Assembly (NCBI GenBank): GCA_026999335.1
Contig: JALTPW010000138.1
Location: forward strand, 1-5,635
Source of the DNA: Chromatiales bacterium
GTDB taxonomy: Bacteria; Pseudomonadota; Gammaproteobacteria; SZUA-152
DNA: 5,635 nt
Direction: 5' to 3'
A program made the position numbers and the translations under genes. Shown piece by piece: positions 1 through 4,658 of the stretch. Numbering within the stretch: position 1 is the first letter of the stretch; every line of letters starts with the position of its first letter. The notes under the pieces are model-generated. The model was given only the letters and a program-made list of their open reading frames with translations, made no database searches and was not told where the DNA came from.

Positions 1-386
1 AGCATGTTTTCGCGCAGGGCGTCGAACAGGGCGTCGGCATCTTTCAGTTGCTTGCGCGACACACGCTGGGTGAGGTCGGCGACGATCTCCTGGGTGGCCT
101 CGATGCCCACATCGCTGATCAACAGCAGGGTCTCGATTTCTTCCAGCACATCATCGTCGATGGCCTTCTTGCCCAGCACCAAGCTGGCGACACCCTCGGT
201 AATACCGCTGCGGGTACGTTTCAGGCCCTGGGCGAGGCGGGCGAACAGGCCACCCTTCCTTTCCTTTTCCGCAGGCGCGGCGCTGCTCTCGTCAGGCATT
301 TCAGCCTCGGAGCTTACGGGGGTATCCTCGACGGCGGAATCCGTGGATTCCGCCGTCGACTTATTCTTTTTGATGAAACCAAACAT
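1..386 (-). CDS. ftsY: FtsY, signal recognition particle receptor (N-terminal part, cut by window edge)
   Basis: FtsY is the SRP receptor GTPase that docks SRP-ribosome complexes at the inner membrane for co-translational insertion by SecYEG. Only the first 128 codons are present; the GTPase (G) domain lies beyond position 1. The protein starts MFGFIKKNK, a typical basic, amphipathic FtsY N-terminus. An acidic, low-complexity A-domain follows (about residues 11-41). Next comes a basic amphipathic stretch (about 41-59, with KERKGGLFARL), matching the lipid-binding helix at the A/N junction, then the N-domain helices (about 60-128, including EEIETLLLISDVG). The A-domain is far shorter than the roughly 200 residues of E. 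coli FtsY, which is common outside enterics. I see no good Shine-Dalgarno sequence before the start; the ATG was chosen because it gives the canonical N-terminus. The gene is divergent from the M16 peptidase pair, as I recall for P. aeruginosa. Codons 10-20 contain a strong palindrome, listed separately. The family assignment is secure. Confidence 0.95.
   Translation of the reverse strand, partial: MFGFIKKNKSTAESTDSAVEDTPVSSEAEMPDESSAAPAEKERKGGLFARLAQGLKRTRSGITEGVASLVLGKKAIDDDVLEEIETLLLISDVGIEATQEIVADLTQRVSRKQLKDADALFDALRENM
328..359. repeat. 32-nt palindrome inside ftsY codons 10-20
   Basis: Positions 328-342 and 345-359 are perfect 15-nt inverted complements separated by only 2 nt (GT on the plus strand). 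In ftsY mRNA this would form a stem of about 14 bp with a 4-nt loop, starting some 27 nt after the start codon. It falls in the weakly constrained acidic A-domain (STAESTDSAVE), so the protein tolerates it. It could be a translational brake, a protein-binding site or a remnant of a small palindromic insertion; the sequence alone does not decide. Confidence 0.85.
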
Positions 387-413
387 GGGCGGCAGGGGTC
401 ACAGTGTTTCGGT

Positions 414-439
414 TTCCCGGCTTTTGGGTTTGCCGGGAA
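414..439. repeat. 8-bp inverted repeat in the ftsY leader
   Basis: TTCCCGGC (414-421) and GCCGGGAA (432-439) are perfect complements around a 10-nt loop. The repeat lies 28 nt upstream of the ftsY start on its template side, so it may form a hairpin in the ftsY 5' leader or be a binding site for a dimeric regulator. No T-run follows on either strand, which argues against an intrinsic terminator. Confidence 0.55.
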
Positions 440-449
440 CATTTAATTT

Positions 450-608
450 AGGGGGCTTCTATCGATTCTGGGCGTTTCAGATGGATCGTCAGATTTGTCC
501 CGTCAAGGCGCAAACCTTCGTAATAGCCAGCTATTGCGAAGGTTTGCAACGTAGGGGGGATGAATCTGGCGGTCTAGATGTTCGCCTACGAATTGATAGA
601 AGCCCCCT
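450..608 (+). repeat. Long imperfect hairpin (159 nt), possible structured RNA or MITE-like element
   Basis: Nearly the whole segment folds back on itself. The outer stem is 450-468 with 590-608 (19 pairs, terminal AGGGGGCTTCTATC on the left). A GGCG/CGCC step follows (471-474 with 583-586), then a middle stem 482-501 with 557-576 containing one mismatch. The apical stem is 510-526 with 531-547 (17 pairs, CCAG loop). By hand count about 62 pairs form, and the seven imperfect pairs inside the helices (464-594, 483-575, 486-572, 489-569, 496-562, 497-561, 521-536) are all G-T as read on the plus strand. On the minus strand they would be A-C mismatches. This favours folding of the plus strand, as RNA or single-stranded DNA. 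No open reading frame, transposase or clear target-site duplication accompanies it. Alternatives are a decayed miniature inverted-repeat element or a 5' leader/small RNA of the M16 operon. Confidence 0.75.
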
Positions 609-623
609 CAAGTAGGCTATGCT
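593..623 (+). promoter_or_regulatory. Candidate sigma70 promoter for the M16 operon
   Basis: TTGATA (593-598, five of six matches to the -35 consensus) is followed after 19 nt by TATGCT (618-623, four of six matches to -10). The spacer is two bases longer than ideal. The -35 hexamer sits inside the right arm of the 450-608 hairpin, so that element would provide part of the promoter. The predicted transcript would begin near 630 and include the 629-654 inverted repeat. This is inference from motif matches only. Confidence 0.35.
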
Positions 624-628
624 ACCAC

Positions 629-654
629 TCGTGGCCGATCATCGTCAGCCACGA
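629..654. repeat. 7-bp inverted repeat before the M16 operon
   Basis: TCGTGGC (629-635) and GCCACGA (648-654) are perfect complements around a 12-nt centre that itself contains CGAT-C-ATCG. Placed just downstream of the candidate -10 and 35 nt before the M16 start, it could be an operator or a leader hairpin. No regulator is identifiable. Confidence 0.4.
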
Positions 655-678
655 ATCAATCCGAGCCCCACCAAGCAC

Positions 679-683
679 AGGGA
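679..683 (+). promoter_or_regulatory. Ribosome binding site deciding the first M16 start
   Basis: AGGGA lies 5 nt before the ATG at 689. It supports that start over the longer reading frame from the ATG at 578, which has no Shine-Dalgarno sequence, begins inside the 450-608 hairpin and would bury the lipoprotein signal 37 residues into the protein. Confidence 0.7.
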
Positions 684-688
684 TTACA

Positions 689-2143
689 ATGAAACGATTG
701 CTGAAGACCCGAACTGCCGCGTTTGTCGTGGCGGCTGTGTCCGCCGCCACCCTCGCGGGCTGTGCCACACCACCCACCGCCAGCCCCGTTGCCGAGACCC
801 CCGCCGTCGAAGAGATTACGGCGACGCCGGTTTCCTCCGCCAACGGCGTACACGAATACAAGCTCAACAATGGCCTGAAGATCATCGTCAAGGAGGATCA
901 TCGTGCCCCGGTGGTGGTATCACAAATCTGGTACAAGGTCGGCTCCAGCTATGAGTACGGTGGTATCACCGGCGCCTCACACGTACTGGAACACATGATG
1001 TTCAAGGGGACGACCCAATACGGGCCGAACGAATTTTCGCGCATCATCGCTGCCAACGGTGGGCGCGAGAACGCCTTTACCGGACAGGACTACACCGCTT
1101 ATTTCCAACAACTGGAAAAGAGCCGTCTGGCCATCAGCTTCGAGCTGGAGGCGGATCGTATGCAAAATCTGCTGCTCAATCCCGAAGAGATAAAAAAAGA
1201 GGTACTGGTAGTGATGGAGGAGCGCCGCATGCGCACCGAAGACAAGCCTCGGTCACTGACCTACGAGCAGTTCAAGGCCACCGCTTTTGTTACCAGCCCC
1301 TACCACAATCCCATTATCGGCTGGATGGATGATCTCGACAATCTCACCATCGACGATCTGCAGCAGTGGTATCAGCACTGGTATGCGCCCAACAATGCCA
1401 CCCTGGTGGTGGCCGGCGATGTGGATCCGCAGCAGGTGGTCGAACTGGCGAAAAAACATTTTGGCCCGGTCAAGTCGCGTCCGGTACCCAAGGTGAAACC
1501 ACAGCGTGAGATTGAACAACGCGGCCTGCGCCGTATCACGGTGAAGACCCCTGCGCAGCTACCGTTCCTCATCATGGGTTACAAGACGCCAGTGATCAAC
1601 ACTGCGGAGACGGACTGGGAACCCTATGCCATCGATATGCTGGCCGGTGTGTTGGACGGTGGCGAGAGTGCGCGCTTTACTCGCAATCTGGTTCGCGGCC
1701 AGCAGATCGCCGCCAGCGTTGGCGCCGGCTATGATCTGCACTCTCGTCTCGGCGGCATGCTGGTGATCAGCGGTACGCCATCCAAGGACGTCGGCATCGA
1801 AGAACTGGAAAAAGCGATCCGCGTCGAAATCGACCGTTTTAAGACCGAGTTGGTGACGCAGGACGAACTGGATCGCATCAAGGCTCAGGTGTTGGCGGCC
1901 AAGGTGTACGAAAAGGACTCCATCTTCTACCAGGCGATGCAGATCGGCACCCTGGAAACGGTGGGCCTGGATTGGCGTCTGATGGATGAATACATGGATC
2001 GCCTCAAGGCCGTGACCCCGGAGCAGATCCGTGCGGTGGCCAACAAGTATCTCAGCGAAGACCAATTGACGGTTGCCGTACTGGAACCACAAGCAATGAC
2101 CAGCACCCCCCCTGCCGCCCATGGAGGACAGCATGCGCACTAA
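689..2143 (+). CDS. M16B zinc metallopeptidase, catalytic subunit, predicted lipoprotein
   Basis: This 484-residue pitrilysin-family peptidase hydrolyses peptides or unfolded proteins with an inverted zinc motif. Residues 1-25 form a lipoprotein signal (basic n-region, hydrophobic core, lipobox LAGC with Cys25). The residue after Cys25 is Ala, not Asp, so Lol sorting to the outer membrane is likely. The active site HVLEH is at 98-102 (Glu101 as catalytic base) in the context HVLEHMMFKGT. The distal zinc-ligand Glu falls in MEERR (Glu177 or Glu178, about 76 residues on). The second, M16_C-like domain spans roughly 205-400. The R/Y pair usual in that half appears lost: the equivalent positions look like Val335 and Ala342 by eye. 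The C-terminus is His-rich (His478, 482, 484). It overlaps the next gene by 11 bp, and that gene supplies the R/Y pair, so an obligate heterodimer is inferred. The arrangement resembles P. aeruginosa PA0372/PA0371 as I recall them. The physiological substrate is unknown. Confidence 0.93.
   Translation: MKRLLKTRTAAFVVAAVSAATLAGCATPPTASPVAETPAVEEITATPVSSANGVHEYKLNNGLKIIVKEDHRAPVVVSQIWYKVGSSYEYGGITGASHVLEHMMFKGTTQYGPNEFSRIIAANGGRENAFTGQDYTAYFQQLEKSRLAISFELEADRMQNLLLNPEEIKKEVLVVMEERRMRTEDKPRSLTYEQFKATAFVTSPYHNPIIGWMDDLDNLTIDDLQQWYQHWYAPNNATLVVAGDVDPQQVVELAKKHFGPVKSRPVPKVKPQREIEQRGLRRITVKTPAQLPFLIMGYKTPVINTAETDWEPYAIDMLAGVLDGGESARFTRNLVRGQQIAASVGAGYDLHSRLGGMLVISGTPSKDVGIEELEKAIRVEIDRFKTELVTQDELDRIKAQVLAAKVYEKDSIFYQAMQIGTLETVGLDWRLMDEYMDRLKAVTPEQIRAVANKYLSEDQLTVAVLEPQAMTSTPPAAHGGQHAH
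2123..2127 (+). promoter_or_regulatory. Shine-Dalgarno for the second M16 gene, embedded in the first
   Basis: GGAGG lies 5 nt before the ATG at 2133 and within the final codons of the upstream gene. It makes 2133 a better start than the in-frame ATG at 2121, which overlaps the Shine-Dalgarno itself. The 2133 start also puts the basic residues directly before the signal-peptide core. The layout implies translational coupling and roughly balanced synthesis of the two subunits. Confidence 0.8.
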
Positions 2144-3458
2144 GTTCTTTGTCGTATTTTTTGTATCAATGACGGCCTTGCTGGGCGGCACTGCGGCCTT
2201 TGCCGGGCTGCAGATCCAGCACTGGACCACCGACAACGGCGCGCGCGTATACTTTGTGCCCGCCCCCGAGCTGCCGATGATTGACCTGCGCGTGACCTTC
2301 GATGCCGGCGCCGCACGCGATGGCGCCGATAGCGGCGTCGCCCTGCTCACCAATGCCTTGCTCAGCGAAGGCGCGGGGGGGCTGGATGCCCATCAGATTT
2401 CCGAGCGCTTTGAGTCCGTTGGCGCACGCTTCAGCAACAGCGCACATCGCGACATGGCAGTCATCGGCCTGCGCAGTCTGTCGGACAAACAGTATTTGAC
2501 ACCCGCACTAGAGACCCTGACGGCCATCATCAGCCAGCCGGAGTTCCCCAAAGAGGCCTTCAAACGCGAACGCAGTCGCATGCTTATCGGTCTGCAGCAG
2601 CGCAAACAGGCCCCCGGCGCGCTGGCCGACGAGGCCTTTTACAAGGCGGTATACAGCACCCATCCCTATGCCAGCCAACCCTCCGGTACAGAAGAAACGG
2701 TCAAGGCCCTGAACCCCGAGAAGCTACGCGCCTTCTACCAACAGTATTACGTCGGCCGCAATGCCGTCATCGCCATTGTCGGTGACCTCGACCGCGCGGC
2801 GGCGGAGGCCCTCGCCATGCGCATTATCGGCAAGCTGCCAGCAGGCAAACCAGCGGCGGAATTGCCGGCGGTAAAGGATTTGGCTGAGGCCGTGGAGATC
2901 AATATCGAGCACCCCTCCATGCAGACTCACATTCTCCTCGGCACTGCGGGCATGAAGCGCGGTGATCCCGACTATTTTCCATTATATGTCGGCAATCACA
3001 TCCTCGGCGGCAGTGGTCTGGTGGCGCGCCTGTCGAAGGAAATTCGCGAAAAACGTGGCCTGACCTACAGTGCCTACAGCTATTTCCGTCCCATGCGCAA
3101 AAAAGGCCCCTACACCCTCGGCGCGCAGACCCGCAACGCCTCTGCGGGAGAAACCCTCGCCGTGATGCGAGAAACCCTGGCGACCTTCGTCACCGAAGGC
3201 CCCAGCGAGAACGAATTGGAAGCGGCAAAGAAGAACATTACCGGTGGCTTCCCGTTACGTATTTCCAGTAACAAAAAAATTATCGATTACATCGGTATGA
3301 TCGGTTTTTACGGTCTGCCGCTGGATTATCTCGATACCTTTAATGCCAGGGTGGAGGCGGTGACCGTCGCCGATATCAAGGATGCCTTCCAGCGCCGCAT
3401 ACACCCGGATAGAATGGCCATCGTGATGGTGGGTGGTAAGGCGGATAGCGGGGAATAG
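2133..3458 (+). CDS. M16B peptidase-like partner subunit, zinc site lost, exported
   Basis: This 441-residue M16-family protein begins with a Sec signal peptide (residues 1-24, MRTKFF followed by a hydrophobic core, likely cleavage at AFA/G). Aligned by eye to its neighbour, the HxxEH position reads LLTNA (71-75), so both His ligands and the catalytic Glu are missing and it should not bind zinc or cleave alone. It keeps the glycine-rich GGSG (292-295) and the substrate-binding pair of the family in REKRGLTY (Arg305 and Tyr312, seven apart as in insulin-degrading enzyme). Bacterial M16B enzymes are known where one subunit carries the zinc site and the other the R/Y pair. Both halves of that division are visible here, so a periplasmic heterodimer with the upstream lipoprotein is inferred. 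The stop codon lies inside a downstream hairpin stem. No rsmD follows, unlike the pseudomonad arrangement I recall. Confidence 0.92.
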   Translation: MRTKFFVVFFVSMTALLGGTAAFAGLQIQHWTTDNGARVYFVPAPELPMIDLRVTFDAGAARDGADSGVALLTNALLSEGAGGLDAHQISERFESVGARFSNSAHRDMAVIGLRSLSDKQYLTPALETLTAIISQPEFPKEAFKRERSRMLIGLQQRKQAPGALADEAFYKAVYSTHPYASQPSGTEETVKALNPEKLRAFYQQYYVGRNAVIAIVGDLDRAAAEALAMRIIGKLPAGKPAAELPAVKDLAEAVEINIEHPSMQTHILLGTAGMKRGDPDYFPLYVGNHILGGSGLVARLSKEIREKRGLTYSAYSYFRPMRKKGPYTLGAQTRNASAGETLAVMRETLATFVTEGPSENELEAAKKNITGGFPLRISSNKKIIDYIGMIGFYGLPLDYLDTFNARVEAVTVADIKDAFQRRIHPDRMAIVMVGGKADSGE

Positions 3459-3498
3459 GCAAGACCTGCCTATTCCACCCCGGCGGCCGGGATAGGCA
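3452..3498 (+). terminator. Overlapping alternative hairpins at the end of the M16 operon
   Basis: GGAATAGGCA (3452-3461) pairs perfectly with TGCCTATTCC (3467-3476) around a 5-nt loop; the stop codon of the M16 partner lies in the left arm. TGCCTAT (3467-3473) can instead pair with ATAGGCA (3492-3498), enclosing a CCCGG-CGG-CCGGG hairpin (3479-3491). The two folds exclude each other. No T-run follows directly; the nearest is T5 at 3530-3534. It may therefore be an mRNA 3' end stabiliser or a Rho-type end rather than a classic intrinsic terminator. Confidence 0.5.
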
Positions 3499-3613
3499 GG
3501 GCAGGGATCGTTATCTGCATACAACGGCGTTTTTAATCATTAGTTGCAGTCTCTACGCAAGCCATTGTTGGAAGTGCCCTAAACTTGGCCTGAGTTGTCA
3601 TTGAGGAGTACTG

Positions 3614-4033
3614 ATGGATAAGAAAAAACAGTTACGAATGCTGGGCTGGGCTGCATTGCTCCCGCTGTTCGTTCTGGTGTGGATTCTGTCATCGGAAGCG
3701 CCACTCCCGCCGGAAGAGAAAGAGGCGGCGAAAGACGCTCAGCCGGAAGTCGTGGAAAAGCCGGCAGGCCTGAGCCAGGCAGACAAGGAGGCGTTCAAGG
3801 CCTGGATTATCGAGAGCAGTAGTACTGTCACCGACCTGGAATATCCCGAGGGACGTGATGATCATCTGCGAATAAAGCTGGAGAAGGATAAATATACGAC
3901 ACAGGAAGCGGCCGAAAAAATTGCCTTTCATCTCGCCCGCTACTACAAAATGGAAACCGGCTTTATAGATCCTCTGACGCTGACCATTATTTATCCGGAC
4001 AAACCCGGGATTTTTTACGAAGGACATTACTGA
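3614..4033 (+). CDS. Unrecognised 139-residue single-pass membrane protein
   Basis: I do not recognise this protein family. The start is well supported: AGGAG (3604-3608) lies 5 nt before the ATG. After a basic N-terminus (MDKKKQLR) comes one hydrophobic segment (about residues 10-26), so it is probably an inner-membrane anchor with an N-in, C-out topology. A Pro/Glu/Lys/Ala-rich linker (about 28-52) leads to a compact charged domain (about 54-139) with predicted alpha and beta character: a helix around 54-68, strand-like YPEGRDDHLRIKL, a helix around 95-111, and strand-like LTLTIIYP. No catalytic motif, cysteine pair or repeat is visible. It ends 6 nt before dut, so the two are probably co-transcribed, but the function need not be linked. 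Codon use looks like that of its neighbours, so it is probably a real resident gene. Confidence 0.82.
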   Translation: MDKKKQLRMLGWAALLPLFVLVWILSSEAPLPPEEKEAAKDAQPEVVEKPAGLSQADKEAFKAWIIESSSTVTDLEYPEGRDDHLRIKLEKDKYTTQEAAEKIAFHLARYYKMETGFIDPLTLTIIYPDKPGIFYEGHY

Positions 4034-4039
4034 CCAACA

Positions 4040-4495
4040 ATGAAAAAAATCCAACTGCAAATTCTTGATGCGCGTATCGGCACGGAGATCGAGCTGCCCC
4101 ACTACGCCACCGACGGTTCCGCCGGCATGGATCTGCGTGCCTGCATCGATGCCCCGCTGGAGATCCGTCCCGCTGAAACACAACTGATCGCCACCGGCAT
4201 CGCCATCCACATTGGCGACCCCGGTCTGGCAGCGGTGTTGCTGCCGCGCTCCGGGTTGGGCCACAAACACGGTATCGTGCTGGGCAACCTCACCGGGCTG
4301 ATCGATTCCGATTATCAGGGCCAACTGTTCGTCTCCTGCTGGAATCGTGGCAGCGATGCCTTCACCATCAATCCCGGCGACCGTATTGCGCAGATGGTGT
4401 TTGTACCTGTCGTGCAAGCCAGCTTCGAAATCGTCGAGTCCTTCGGCAAAAGTGACCGCGGCGGGGGTGGTTTCGGCCATACCGGACATAACTGA
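4040..4495 (+). CDS. dut: Deoxyuridine 5'-triphosphate nucleotidohydrolase (dUTPase)
   Basis: Dut hydrolyses dUTP to dUMP and pyrophosphate in the cytoplasm, keeping uracil out of DNA and supplying dUMP for thymidylate synthesis. The 151-residue length matches the trimeric family. All five motifs are present: AGMDLRA (28-34), PRSGLG (69-74), GNLTGLIDSDYQG (82-94, with Asp89 as the catalytic residue), RIAQM (115-119), and the glycine-rich C-terminal RGGGGFGHTG (140-149) that closes over the active site. Overall similarity to E. coli Dut is high. The Shine-Dalgarno sequence is poor: a GAAGGA ends 15 nt before the ATG. With only 6 nt separating it from the preceding stop codon, translational coupling to the upstream membrane-protein gene is plausible. 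In many Gammaproteobacteria dut follows coaBC (dfp) and precedes algC and argB; here the algC neighbour is kept, but coaBC is not directly upstream. Confidence 0.97.
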   Translation: MKKIQLQILDARIGTEIELPHYATDGSAGMDLRACIDAPLEIRPAETQLIATGIAIHIGDPGLAAVLLPRSGLGHKHGIVLGNLTGLIDSDYQGQLFVSCWNRGSDAFTINPGDRIAQMVFVPVVQASFEIVESFGKSDRGGGGFGHTGHN

Positions 4496-4502
4496 AAAAC
4501 GC

Positions 4503-4576
4503 GTTGCCACGGAGACACCGAGAACACAGAGCTCATTATATTTTTCTCTGTGCACTCCGTGCCTCTGTGGCAAACG
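4503..4576. repeat. Imperfect palindromic intergenic repeat (GCCACGGAG...CTCTGTGGC type)
   Basis: The left arm 4506-4531 pairs with 4546-4571: of 26 positions, 21 are Watson-Crick pairs, one is G-T and four are mismatches, around a 14-nt AT-rich loop. The arms read GCCACGGAGACACCGAG and CTCCGTGCCTCTGTGGC. From general knowledge, similar CCACAGAG/CACGGAG palindromes are recurrent intergenic repeats in many environmental bacteria; I could not search for other copies. It separates dut from algC and could act as a transcript-end hairpin for dut. There is no T-run after it on the plus strand; on the minus strand a T5 follows. Confidence 0.75.
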
Positions 4577-4587
4577 GCTCCTGCCGA

Positions 4588-4616
4588 TTAACAGTCCCTT
4601 CACAAGCTGTTACTCT
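4588..4616 (+). promoter_or_regulatory. Candidate algC promoter
   Basis: TTAACA (4588-4593, five of six matches to -35) is followed by an ideal 17-nt spacer and TACTCT (4611-4616, three of six to -10). It lies just downstream of the palindromic repeat and 43 nt before the algC start, so algC may have its own promoter after the dut transcript ends. The -10 match is weak. Confidence 0.35.
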
Positions 4617-4658
4617 ACGCGCAGTTTTGCGCGCACCCATCATCGACAGGACGTTTCA

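Larger units (their letters stand above)
387..688. other. Divergent intergenic region ftsY / M16 operon
   Basis: This stretch of about 300 bp has no convincing gene; open frames across it are uninterrupted readings of neighbouring or structured sequence. It must hold the promoters of both ftsY (leftward) and the M16 operon (rightward). It contains three nested or adjacent inverted repeats (414-439, 450-608, 629-654), an AT-rich block at 441-450, and a candidate sigma70-type promoter at 593-623. No convincing -35/-10 pair for ftsY was found. Confidence 0.8.

Noticed and set aside
450..608. Integron attC site or group II intron/retron element
   Set aside because: The ends do not show the attC core motifs (RYYYAAC/GTTRRRY), no integrase, reverse transcriptase or cassette is nearby, and the structure is a single long hairpin.
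4..615. Rightward open frames across 4-615
   Set aside because: They are antisense to ftsY, whose protein is clearly conserved on the minus strand, and then run through the hairpin region without signals.
578..688. N-terminal extension of the first M16 gene from the ATG at 578
   Set aside because: It has no Shine-Dalgarno, starts inside the long hairpin, and would place the lipoprotein signal 37 residues inside the protein. The ATG at 689 has AGGGA at good spacing and gives a clean signal peptide.
1192..1198. A7 run forming an A-AAA-AAA heptamer in frame, a possible -1 frameshift site in the M16 peptidase
   Set aside because: It encodes ordinary Ile-Lys-Lys in a conserved helix, no clear downstream stem or upstream stimulator was found, and the -1 product would end shortly without the distal zinc ligand. 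Probably chance.
3997..4016. GC-rich sequence followed by T6 near the end of the membrane-protein gene, resembling an intrinsic terminator
   Set aside because: The stem is only about 4 bp (CCGG with CCGG) and lies in coding sequence immediately before dut, where termination would be counterproductive.
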